Shown here: positions 1-7,806 of the stretch, in pieces | How the letters are laid out: each line of letters opens with the position of its first letter | Numbering within the stretch: the stretch's first letter is position 1 | From: GYS-P2D sp964414425 | Lineage (GTDB): Bacteria > Bacteroidota > Bacteroidia > Chitinophagales > Saprospiraceae | NCBI GenBank assembly: GCA_964414425.1 | Contig: CAYPWL010000048.1 | Coordinates: 1-22,573 of the forward strand | Length of the DNA stretch: 22,573 nucleotides | Direction of reading: 5' to 3' | Position numbers and translations under genes: made by a program | Notes under the pieces: model-generated | What the model was told of the DNA's origin: nothing | The model's database searches: none | What the model saw: only the letters and a program-made list of their open reading frames with translations

Positions 1-21
1 AATTATAGTTAACAATTGGTA

Positions 22-39
22 TTCGGTTGGGGAACCGAA
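22..39. other. perfect 7-bp stem-loop
   Basis: A TTCGGTT arm pairs with AACCGAA around a GGGG loop. It is followed by an A-rich stretch, not a T-run, so on its own it is not a convincing terminator for the plus strand. It lies just ahead of a better terminator and may be the end of a transcript coming from left of the window. Function is unknown. Confidence 0.35.
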
Positions 40-50
40 ATAAAAAATGA

Positions 51-79
51 GACCAGGCAAAAGTGCTTGGTCTTTTTTA
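51..79 (+). terminator. intrinsic terminator, possibly bidirectional
   Basis: GACCAGGCA pairs with TGCTTGGTC around a 4-base loop, with one G-T wobble, and is directly followed by TTTTTT. On the minus strand the same stem is followed three bases later by a T-run, so it may stop transcription in both directions. It probably ends a gene lying to the left of the window. The rest of 80-250 shows no gene or RNA that I can support. Confidence 0.7.
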
Positions 80-253
80 TCTGCTTACCTATAGCTCTGA
101 CTGAGGTTACCAAGAATGTATCTCAGTACTTGTGCTCCCATCAGCTTCCTTCTATTAGATCCTCATTCTCAAAGATTCTGTAGTACCCCCTCCCCATAGA
201 TATATAAGCAGAATCATAACTATTTATATCATTTAGAAATAATGATCATGTAA

Positions 254-284
254 TTGAGCTGAGCGGTGGAATGTCATACTTTTG
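254..284 (+). promoter_or_regulatory. Bacteroidota-type promoter for the haloperoxidase gene
   Basis: TACTTTTG at 277-284 matches the Bacteroidota -7 consensus TAnnTTTG exactly. A TTG lies at 254-256, twenty bases upstream, as expected for the -33 element of the primary sigma factor of this phylum. Transcription would begin near 290, giving a leader of roughly 20 bases before the ATG at 310. The match is by eye. Confidence 0.55.
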
Positions 285-309
285 AATTGTCCTACAAAAG
301 ACATATTCT

Positions 310-2517
310 ATGACTAAACTAACACAATCTATAGTCTTGTTCCTGTGCCTTCTCTGTTCATCTATCTCAATGGATGCACAGCATTCGATAGCCCGTATAT
401 GGAATGAAGAATTGCTTAAGGCGATAAGAGGAGATTTTGCCCGACCGACAGTCCATGCACGCAATCTATTTCATACCTCCGTAGTCATGTATGACACATG
501 GGCGATTTTTGATACGATTGCAGAACCTTACCTGCTAGGCAACAAGATCGGAGAGTTCACTTCTGAGTTCGATGAGTTCACACCAGAACAGTCCATTGAA
601 ATAGAGCGTGAAGCAGCTATATCTTATGCAGCATATAGATTGCTGAGATATAGGTTTAGATCAGCACCAGATGGTCTCAATACACAAAAGAGGCTCGACT
701 TCGTCATGGACTCTCTCGGGTACGATTTGAGTTACAACAGCACTAACTACAGCACGGGAGATGGGCGCGCTCTGGGAAACTTCATGGCTGAAACAATGAT
801 CTCTTACGGTCTGCAAGACGGATCCAACGAAATAGCTGATTATGGCAACCTCTTCTACGAACCCCTTAATGACCCATTAGTCATGGCGTTTAGTGGTAAT
901 CCAAGTATCACCGACCCTAACAGATGGCAGCCTCTGACGCTTGATGTTTTCATTGATCAGTCAGGTAATCGAATCCCATTTAATACTCCGGAATTCCTAA
1001 GTCCCGAGTGGGGCATAGTGATACCCTTCGCATTGTCCAAGGATGATTTAGAGATATATGATGTTGAAGGCGACGAATACTGGGTATATCATGACCCAGG
1101 TCCCCCACCGCTCATTGACACCCTTACTCCCCAAGAATTGCAAGACTATCAGTGGGGCTTTACGTTGGTCGCACAGTGGTCGAGTCATCTGGACCCCGAT
1201 GATGGTGTCCTGTGGGACATCTCCCCAGCCAGTCTCGGTAACATAGCAGAGGAACAGTTACCGAGTACTTTCGCAGAAATGAGATCATTTTACGACGCTG
1301 CTGATGGTAGCGATAGAAGTACAGGATATGAGGTCAATCCTGTCACGGGAGAACCCTACGAACCAAACATAGTACCAAGGGGAGACTATACGAGAGTATT
1401 GGCGGAGTTTTGGGCTGACGGACCAGATTCAGAAACTCCTCCTGGGCATTGGTTTAGTATACTGAACTATGTCAATGATCAGCCAGAACTCGTCAGAAGC
1501 TATCGCGCACAGACAGATGTCTTAGATGCATTAGAATGGGATGTAAAGGTATATCTCGTCCTCGGAGGAGCTATGCACGATGCCGCCATCTCCACGTGGG
1601 GTATCAAGGGATACTATGATTATATAAGGCCTGTATCGGCGATCCGATATATGGCTGAGAAAGGGCAAAGCACTGACTCCCTCTTACCCAATTTTCATCC
1701 TGCGGGATTACCACTTATAGACGGATTCTCGGAGATGATAGCAGAGGATGACCCATTGTTTTTGGAGGACAATGATGCTCTCAATGAGATCAAGATATAC
1801 GCATGGCGCGGTCCTGATTTTATATCTGATCCTGCAACTGACGTAGCAGGAGTAGGATGGATACTGGCTAAAGACTGGTGGCCTTATCAACGACCGAGCT
1901 TTGTATCACCGCCATTTGCAGGATATATATCAGGACACTCTACTTACTCACGGGCCGCAGCTGAGGTCTTGACTAAAGTGACTGGTTCAGACTTCTTCCC
2001 CGGGGGAATAGGCGAATTCATAGCTCCTCAGAATGAATTTCTCGTATTCGAAGAAGGTCCAAGCCAAGACATCGTACTACAGTGGGCTACCTACCGAGAT
2101 GCCTCTGATCAGACGAGCCTATCGCGGATATGGGGTGGAATACATCCACCAGCTGATGATATTCCTGGTCGACTGATCGGTATTAAAATAGCTGATGACG
2201 CTGTAGCACGGGCCGAAGAGTTGTTCAACATAGTAATTACGAATACTCAAGACCTGACCCAATCTAATGATTTAAAGGTCTACCCTAACCCAATAGATGT
2301 CGGTAGTAGATTGACCATTGATTATACTCACGACGGTGATTTTAGACTCGATGTCTTCAACATGAATGGGCAGCTCATGCTCAGTCAGAAAGTTAATTTG
2401 GATTATCCAATGAGTATGAATCTACCTAATCATCTAACATCTGGATCGTATACATTACTCTTGTCTAATGATCGCACATCATATAGCCATAAGTTTGACG
2501 TGGTAAATATTAAATGA
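310..2517 (+). CDS. secreted vanadium-dependent haloperoxidase / PAP2-family protein with T9SS sorting domain
   Basis: A 735-residue exported protein of the vanadium haloperoxidase/PAP2 phosphatase superfamily. Residues 1-23 form a signal peptide. All three superfamily motifs are present: K521-x6-R528-P (motif 1), S541-G-H543 (motif 2) and S605-R606-x5-H612-x3-D616 (motif 3), which build the oxyanion (vanadate or phosphate) pocket and carry the catalytic His. Residues from about 652 to the end, opening with a YPNP element at 658-661, look like a type A T9SS C-terminal sorting domain, so the enzyme should be secreted or held on the cell surface. A haloperoxidase would use peroxide to oxidise halides; a phosphatase role cannot be excluded, since both families share these motifs. 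The gene stands alone, with its own promoter upstream, and converges on the minus-strand operon to its right. The ATG fits the signal peptide. Confidence 0.85.
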   Translation: MTKLTQSIVLFLCLLCSSISMDAQHSIARIWNEELLKAIRGDFARPTVHARNLFHTSVVMYDTWAIFDTIAEPYLLGNKIGEFTSEFDEFTPEQSIEIEREAAISYAAYRLLRYRFRSAPDGLNTQKRLDFVMDSLGYDLSYNSTNYSTGDGRALGNFMAETMISYGLQDGSNEIADYGNLFYEPLNDPLVMAFSGNPSITDPNRWQPLTLDVFIDQSGNRIPFNTPEFLSPEWGIVIPFALSKDDLEIYDVEGDEYWVYHDPGPPPLIDTLTPQELQDYQWGFTLVAQWSSHLDPDDGVLWDISPASLGNIAEEQLPSTFAEMRSFYDAADGSDRSTGYEVNPVTGEPYEPNIVPRGDYTRVLAEFWADGPDSETPPGHWFSILNYVNDQPELVRSYRAQTDVLDALEWDVKVYLVLGGAMHDAAISTWGIKGYYDYIRPVSAIRYMAEKGQSTDSLLPNFHPAGLPLIDGFSEMIAEDDPLFLEDNDALNEIKIYAWRGPDFISDPATDVAGVGWILAKDWWPYQRPSFVSPPFAGYISGHSTYSRAAAEVLTKVTGSDFFPGGIGEFIAPQNEFLVFEEGPSQDIVLQWATYRDASDQTSLSRIWGGIHPPADDIPGRLIGIKIADDAVARAEELFNIVITNTQDLTQSNDLKVYPNPIDVGSRLTIDYTHDGDFRLDVFNMNGQLMLSQKVNLDYPMSMNLPNHLTSGSYTLLLSNDRTSYSHKFDVVNIK

Positions 2518-2633
2518 TATGAGGGACTGTAGCAGAGACAAGAGTTCATTGTCTTGCTCTATTGTTAGAATTATGGCATTCAAGTGATTAGCAGCAGCCA
2601 TACTGAAGATCTCTTAACGATCTTGAGATGGAA

Positions 2634-3752
2634 CTACCCAAATTCTGCACGCATCGCTGCACCCCAGCGCTCCATAGCTTGATCGGTGCCAGTACTAATC
2701 CTGCACCAATCTTGTAGTGGATCAAATGGTCTGCCGACCCAGATATTATGTTTTTTCATGCGCTCTCCTACCTCGGTAACATCGACACCAGTCTGTATGA
2801 ATACGAAGTTGGTATGAGAAGGTATATATCGCATGCCGAGCTCATCTGCAACATCGTAGATATGTTGTTTTGCCTCTCGATTCTTCTGGAGGGCGTATTG
2901 TCTAAAGTCAGTGTCTTCCATAGCTGCCGCAGCCCCATATACTGCCATGACGTGTACATAGCTCATGACCTTCGGTTTCATCTGTTCGATCATATCTGGA
3001 CGTGCAACCAGATAACCAACCCTGATCCCCGCCATGCCATAAACCTTAGAAAATGTCCGAGAGACGATCACATTTTTACCAGCCTTGACGAGCAAGACCA
3101 TAGTTGGATAGTTCGCTTCCTCGATATAATCTCCATATGCCTCATCAGAGAACACCAGCGTGCGCTCAGACATCCGATTGCAGAAGTCCACAGACTCTTG
3201 ACCATCCACCAATGCTCCTGTGGGATTGTTAGGATTGACGTAAAACACCATATCGGTTTGATCTGTCACGGCATCCTGTATAGCAGATAGGTCAAAGGCC
3301 AGATGATCATCCAGCCCTACCTCAACTATATTGACATTGAACTGCTCGACATACTGCAGCAACGCTCCATAGGTAGGCGTACAAGTGACCACATCCCTTC
3401 CAGGCTGGCAATACGTCAAACCTGCTACTCGGAGCCCCTCATTGGAACCTGAGACGAGTAAGATATGGTCTTTGCTTACGCCTTCCTTTGCCGCAATCTT
3501 ATCTAACAAGACATCGTAGTGGCTCCTTGGATATTGATAGCCATACTGCATAGCCTCTGTCATCGCATCTCGCACACTCTGAGGAGGACCATAGGGATTC
3601 TCATTAGACATCAGCCTAACGATATCATCCGCTGTGTTTAGGGCTGCAGGGGTCTTTCGATCAGTTGCCAACCCAGTGAGTCCACCTGTGGCAATAGCGG
3701 TACCAGCTAAACCTGCAGTTCTGAGCCAGCTCCTTCTATTTAGATTATTCAT
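2634..3752 (-). CDS. Tat-exported pyridoxal-phosphate aminotransferase, HisC-like
   Basis: A 372-residue fold-type I aminotransferase of the histidinol-phosphate aminotransferase-like group. The N-terminus carries a twin-arginine signal (R6-R7 in NRRSWLRTAG, then a small-residue hydrophobic stretch to about 29), so the folded enzyme is predicted to be exported. Family marks are SNENPYGPP at 49-57, NPNNPTG at 173-179, D203 and Y206 contacting the cofactor, the Schiff-base Lys K236 in SKVYGMAG, and R351 in the position of the substrate-carboxylate Arg. It is the last gene of a minus-strand operon, 26 bases after the molybdopterin subunit. The signal argues against a housekeeping role in histidine synthesis. 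The exact amine or keto acid substrate cannot be read from the sequence. Confidence 0.87.
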   Translation of the reverse strand: MNNLNRRSWLRTAGLAGTAIATGGLTGLATDRKTPAALNTADDIVRLMSNENPYGPPQSVRDAMTEAMQYGYQYPRSHYDVLLDKIAAKEGVSKDHILLVSGSNEGLRVAGLTYCQPGRDVVTCTPTYGALLQYVEQFNVNIVEVGLDDHLAFDLSAIQDAVTDQTDMVFYVNPNNPTGALVDGQESVDFCNRMSERTLVFSDEAYGDYIEEANYPTMVLLVKAGKNVIVSRTFSKVYGMAGIRVGYLVARPDMIEQMKPKVMSYVHVMAVYGAAAAMEDTDFRQYALQKNREAKQHIYDVADELGMRYIPSHTNFVFIQTGVDVTEVGERMKKHNIWVGRPFDPLQDWCRISTGTDQAMERWGAAMRAEFG

Positions 3753-3778
3753 ACGATGTGAGTAGCTACAATTTGGCC

Positions 3779-5983
3779 CTATCCTAATAGGTCTATCTGA
3801 TTAGAAAACGGTTGATGATAAAATCGCTTACCTGTCGCTTTGTAGAGGGCATTAGCCAATGCGGCACCAATCGGCGGTAGCGATGGCTCTCCTAAACCTG
3901 TCGGGTGCTCCCCATTATCTACGAAGAATACCTCTATGGCTTCAGGTGCTTCAGCTTGACGAATTAGTCTATACTGATGAAAGTTCTCTTGGTTTGGTTT
4001 GCCATTGTCGAATGTCAACTCACTAAACATGGCATGTCCGATGCCATCGACGATCCCACCCTCAATTTGATTGATCGCACCCTCAGGATTGACTACGATG
4101 CCGCAGTCTACTGCACAATAGACCTTCTTGACCTTAGGAAGGCCCTCTTCGAGCTCCATGTCAAGTACCTGTGCAACGTATGAATTATGGCAGTAGTAAG
4201 CGCTAACGCCTCTATGCATGCCATTGTCAGTATTCCATCCTGCTTTCTCTTTAACAAGTTCGAGGACGCCTGCATATCGAGTTGCATCATAGTCATTCTT
4301 TTCACCGACTGGATTCTCTGCCGCCTTCTTAAATAGTTCCAATCTGAACTCAACCGGATCTTTTCCCGCCGCTTCGGCCACTTCATCGAGGAATGACTGC
4401 TCTGCCATGGCGATGAAGTTAGATCGAGGTGCTCTCCATGCACCTGTAGAGATATTGGTAGCACCTTTGATATTTTCGACCAAGTAGTTGTCCACCGCTC
4501 CGGCCGGATAGCGATCAGCGAACACGGGGCTCTCAGGAAGTCCAGCACCTTTGATATGAAATGCCGTAAGGTTACCCTCAGCATCGAGACCTGCTCGATA
4601 CACGACCTTGTAAGTGGGTCTGTAAGTCCCTTGAGTCATATCATCTTCACGAGTGTAGACGAGCTTCACTGGCGCTTTGATGGCTTGTGAGATCAAGGCT
4701 GCCTCAGTACCAAAATGACCATAGAGTCGACGACCGAAGCCCCCACCCATACGAGTCATCATGACATGTATGTTTTCCTTCGGGATTCCTAATACGCCTT
4801 CTAATGTGCCTTGTAAGAATATCGGAGTCTGTATCGGGCCCACTAACTCCGCTCGATCTGCAGTTACATTCGCATAGAAGTTCATGGGCTCCATCGTATT
4901 ATGAGCCAAGAACGGTGCCGAATAAGTCTTTTCTACAATTTGAGTTGCTGCTGCAAAAGCCGCTTCTGGATCTCCGTCCTTACGAGCTACTTCTACTGCT
5001 CCTTTAGCAAGCATATCGTCCAATAAGGCTTCGTGATCAGTAGAACTCTCTAATGGTGTCTCCTCTTCCCATTCTATTTTGAGGGCTCTCTTAGCCTTCA
5101 TCACCTGCCAAGTTGATTCGCCCACGACAACGGCAAGCTCCGGATAAGCATTAACATCCGACCATTGTGGATTCCAACCTTCTGGCTCCACGTTGATTCT
5201 GATCACATCAGTAATTCCTGCCATACTCTTGGCGGCAGCGTCATCCATTGATTTAATCCGCTGACCAAATGCCGGCGGATGCACTATCATGGCGATCTTC
5301 ATCCCTTCTTCTTGCGCATCTAAACCGAATAACGGCTTACCCTGAACAATATTCCAGCCATCCACATTACGAGTGCTATGTCCGATGATGGTAAAGTCTT
5401 TTGGATCCTTTAGTGTCACCTCTTCTGGGACTTCCATTCCCGCTGCTGCCGAAGCAATCTCGCCATAGCCCATTGATTGATCTGAAGCTTTATGATAGAG
5501 TATTCCTGCTGATGTAGTGATTTCACCTGCCGGCACACCCCATTGCTCTGCTGCTGCAGCGATAAGCATAGCCCGTGCGGTCGCACCAGTTTTACGAAGA
5601 CCATCCCAACCAAAACGTATGGATTGGCTACCACCCGCTATCTGCCGCTGGAAGTTTTCTGCATCAAGTGGCGCTTGTTCTACGATGACTTGATCCCAGG
5701 CAACATCGAGCTCATCTGCCACAATCATCGGCATTGAGGTTTTGACATTTTGACCGATCTCTGGGTTGGGTGACATAATTGTCACCACTCCATTATCCCC
5801 GATACGGAGAAAGCCATTCATCTCTGTCCAAGAGCTTGGATTCTCCAGTGCTGGTGCGATAAATTCGGGAATCTTAGCTTCCTCTCGACAGGCGAAGAAG
5901 TTAAATCCTAACATCATCCCTCCTCCTGCTGCAGCGCTCACTTTGATGAATGAGCGTCTATTAGTTTGTATGTTTTTAGTCAT
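3779..5983 (-). CDS. iorB: molybdopterin-binding subunit of xanthine dehydrogenase-family oxidoreductase (IorB type)
   Basis: A 734-residue large subunit of a molybdenum hydroxylase resembling isoquinoline 1-oxidoreductase beta subunit or aldehyde dehydrogenase. It begins with a good Tat signal (R9-R10 in NRRSFIKVSA, then a Gly/Ala/Met-rich stretch), ending near C32, which could possibly be a lipoprotein Cys although the lipobox is poor. Molybdopterin marks include GGGFGRR at 413-419, GAWRAPR at 514-520 and GLGEP at 696-700, where E699 is the expected catalytic Glu. The [2Fe-2S] partner lies 25 bases upstream in the same operon. No separate FAD subunit is present, as is typical for the two-subunit IorAB type, which passes electrons to cytochromes or the respiratory chain. 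The substrate is probably an aldehyde or N-heterocycle, not resolvable here. Confidence 0.9.
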   Translation of the reverse strand: MTKNIQTNRRSFIKVSAAAGGGMMLGFNFFACREEAKIPEFIAPALENPSSWTEMNGFLRIGDNGVVTIMSPNPEIGQNVKTSMPMIVADELDVAWDQVIVEQAPLDAENFQRQIAGGSQSIRFGWDGLRKTGATARAMLIAAAAEQWGVPAGEITTSAGILYHKASDQSMGYGEIASAAAGMEVPEEVTLKDPKDFTIIGHSTRNVDGWNIVQGKPLFGLDAQEEGMKIAMIVHPPAFGQRIKSMDDAAAKSMAGITDVIRINVEPEGWNPQWSDVNAYPELAVVVGESTWQVMKAKRALKIEWEEETPLESSTDHEALLDDMLAKGAVEVARKDGDPEAAFAAATQIVEKTYSAPFLAHNTMEPMNFYANVTADRAELVGPIQTPIFLQGTLEGVLGIPKENIHVMMTRMGGGFGRRLYGHFGTEAALISQAIKAPVKLVYTREDDMTQGTYRPTYKVVYRAGLDAEGNLTAFHIKGAGLPESPVFADRYPAGAVDNYLVENIKGATNISTGAWRAPRSNFIAMAEQSFLDEVAEAAGKDPVEFRLELFKKAAENPVGEKNDYDATRYAGVLELVKEKAGWNTDNGMHRGVSAYYCHNSYVAQVLDMELEEGLPKVKKVYCAVDCGIVVNPEGAINQIEGGIVDGIGHAMFSELTFDNGKPNQENFHQYRLIRQAEAPEAIEVFFVDNGEHPTGLGEPSLPPIGAALANALYKATGKRFYHQPFSNQIDLLG

Positions 5984-6008
5984 GATATACGGTTGTGTAG
6001 ATGTGATA

Positions 6009-6467
6009 TTAAGAGTTTTTAGCAGCAGTTTTTACCGCTGCTCGGATACGTGTATAAGTACCACATCTGCAGATGTTACCATGCATGGCTTCTGTGATCT
6101 CTTGATCAGAAGGATTACTATTCTCCGCTAAGAATGCGGATGCCGTCATAATCTGTCCAGCCTGACAATAGCCACATTGTGGCACATCATGCTCGATCCA
6201 GGCTTGCTGTACGGGATGTGATCCATCCTCAGATAAGCCTTCGATTGTAGTGATCTCTTTGCCATTTGCAGCCCCTATGGGTAGCGAACAGGATCTTGCC
6301 GCCTTTCCATCAAGGTGTATGGTACAGGCACCGCATTGGGCGATACCGCATCCAAACTTGGTGCCGACTAACTTGAGTGTGTCTCGTAGCACCCAGAGTA
6401 TGGGCGTATCGGAGTCTACGTCAACTTCATGCTGAACTCCATTGACGGTAAGGTTATATGTTGCCAT
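6009..6467 (-). CDS. iorA: [2Fe-2S] subunit of xanthine dehydrogenase-family oxidoreductase (IorA type)
   Basis: A 152-residue electron-transfer subunit of the usual family length. The N-terminal ferredoxin-like domain binds the first [2Fe-2S] cluster through C40, C45, C48 and C60 (CxxxxCxxC then C). The C-terminal helical domain binds the second through C98, C101, C133 and C135 (QCGYCQ and ICRCGTY). It carries no signal peptide, so it probably leaves the cell by riding with the Tat-tagged large subunit encoded 25 bases downstream. It is the first gene of the minus-strand operon and is divergent from the gene starting at 6569; the 101-base gap between them must hold both promoters. Confidence 0.92.
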   Translation of the reverse strand: MATYNLTVNGVQHEVDVDSDTPILWVLRDTLKLVGTKFGCGIAQCGACTIHLDGKAARSCSLPIGAANGKEITTIEGLSEDGSHPVQQAWIEHDVPQCGYCQAGQIMTASAFLAENSNPSDQEITEAMHGNICRCGTYTRIRAAVKTAAKNS

Positions 6468-6568
6468 GTGCAGTAGGATTGTGATTAGCGATTAAGTTAG
6501 TAAAAAGCTAAGAATATTACGATTATCGACTATCATATATTAGCTATATTGGCAATACGAACAGAGTT

Positions 6569-7117
6569 ATGAAAATTTATCTCTTCATTTTATACTTATG
6601 TGCTTTTGCGAATGTTGCTTATTCGCAGGGTGAAGATTATGACGAGATCGAATTTGAAGACAATGAACTTAAGAACAGAGAAATCAAACTTAATCTCGTA
6701 GGTGCTCCATGGGGATATGTTAGTGTTGCTTACGAACACAATTTCTTTTATCGAAATTTTTCTGTTGGTGCAGAATTAGGAACATCTTTCAAAGATGATG
6801 TAGAAGTAAACTTTGACTTTTCAGTTGTGCCATTTATTCGAAAGTATTTTAATGCGGGAAACAAAGGATTTTTTGCTGAAGCAATTTATGTCTTTGCTAG
6901 ATATGAAGATGCAAATATTCGTTGTTTTACTTGCAGGGAACGACAGGTCTCAACTGTCCATGGACCAGGTGGCTCTTTGGGTGCAAAATACTTTTTACCC
7001 AATGGATTTTATGGAGAATTCGTTTTTGGTGTAGGCCTAAATAATAACGATAACAGAAGGGGGGCTTATGAAGACCTTTATACTCGATTGGGGATACAAG
7101 TAGGAAAAAGATTCTAA
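6569..7117 (+). CDS. putative outer-membrane beta-barrel protein, first of tandem pair
   Basis: A 182-residue hypothetical protein. Residues 1-20 form a signal peptide ending in YSQ. An acidic stretch (22-33) follows, then alternating aromatic and polar strands typical of a small outer-membrane barrel, ending in ...QVGKRF with a terminal Phe, the usual barrel end. A CFTC pair (C119, C122) sits between two predicted strands and has no counterpart in the next gene. Its TAA stop shares its last A with the ATG of the following gene (TAATG), so the two are translated together. The downstream protein has the same length and matches it in layout and C-terminus, indicating an old duplication. Base composition is clearly A+T-richer than the genes around it. 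No specific function can be given. Confidence 0.7.
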   Translation: MKIYLFILYLCAFANVAYSQGEDYDEIEFEDNELKNREIKLNLVGAPWGYVSVAYEHNFFYRNFSVGAELGTSFKDDVEVNFDFSVVPFIRKYFNAGNKGFFAEAIYVFARYEDANIRCFTCRERQVSTVHGPGGSLGAKYFLPNGFYGEFVFGVGLNNNDNRRGAYEDLYTRLGIQVGKRF

Positions 7118-7665
7118 TGAAAGTACAGGCGTTTAAATTGATTGGATGTTCACTAATTCTAGCATTTTTATTATCCCCGATGATTTGTATTGGTCAAGAA
7201 ATCGAGCAAGATCCGGATTGGAAGAAGAATGAGCTGAGCATCAATCTGATTTATTTGTCTGGTGGATATACCAGTATAAGTTATGAGAGAAGTGTAAGCC
7301 AATATATTAGCCTTGGTCTTGACGTAGGAGCTACATTGTATCGATTTGATTTTGACATTAATTATACTCTTGCGCCTTACATAAGGATAAACTTCCCTAC
7401 TCGTAAAAGAAATATGTTTTTTATAGAGCTGAATTATGGATTGGTTAATTACACTGAGGAGAGTTTTGATCGTGATTTAAGGCAAACTTTAATGATAGAA
7501 AGGAGAGCAATGGGACCAGGAACAGCAATCGGGTGGAAGATTACGAATAAAAAAGAATACTCATTGAATTTAGTTGTCGGGGCACTTGCTAACAATAATA
7601 ATGAGGGATTCGAATTCGAAGATATTATACCAAGATTCGGTATCTACTTAGGTAAGCGCTTTTAA
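7117..7665 (+). CDS. putative outer-membrane beta-barrel protein, second of tandem pair
   Basis: A 182-residue hypothetical protein, the same length as its upstream neighbour and a likely paralogue. It has a signal peptide (about 1-27, ending CIGQ), a charged linker, and then barrel-like strands. The shared features are the order of strands, a GPG turn followed by a Gly-rich strand, a run of Asn residues before the last strands, and the ending, ...RFGIYLGKRF here against ...RLGIQVGKRF upstream. The two genes overlap by one base, so they form a transcriptional and probably functional pair, perhaps two related barrels or a heteromeric assembly. It lacks the CxxC of the first protein. The role is unknown. 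Confidence 0.7.
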   Translation: MKVQAFKLIGCSLILAFLLSPMICIGQEIEQDPDWKKNELSINLIYLSGGYTSISYERSVSQYISLGLDVGATLYRFDFDINYTLAPYIRINFPTRKRNMFFIELNYGLVNYTEESFDRDLRQTLMIERRAMGPGTAIGWKITNKKEYSLNLVVGALANNNNEGFEFEDIIPRFGIYLGKRF

Positions 7666-7806
7666 GATTTCTAAATCAGGATTACACCAGACTTCTTAAG
7701 CCGTTCAATCTGTTGAATTTCAAAGATTACTCACTTCTAAACGATCCTATTAACAAAATCTATATGTATTACGTACCTTACAACCCTAACGTGAGAATAC
7801 CCTTCT

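Noticed and set aside
1..50. 3' end of a tRNA suggested by the GGTT...AACC stem
   Set aside because: The loop is GGGG instead of a TPsiC loop, and no acceptor stem or CCA follows.
246..464. Minus-strand frame of 72 codons overlapping the promoter and start of the haloperoxidase
   Set aside because: It overlaps a well-supported gene and its promoter, and its translation has no recognisable features.
2518..2633. Hairpin AGACAA/TTGTCT between two converging genes as a terminator
   Set aside because: Only 6 bp with a 7-base loop and no T-run on either strand.
2748..3290. Plus-strand frame of 180 codons opposite the aminotransferase
   Set aside because: It is Cys/His/Ile-rich shadow sequence opposite a gene with intact catalytic motifs.
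4108..4584. Minus-strand frame of 158 codons within the molybdopterin-subunit gene
   Set aside because: It is an alternate frame of a strongly supported gene, and its translation is Ser/Arg/Leu-rich without motifs.
6468..6568. Divergent promoters: TAGCTTTT on the minus strand (6503-6510) and TATATTGG on the plus strand (6545-6552)
   Set aside because: Each misses the TAnnTTTG consensus by one base and neither has a TTG at the right spacing.
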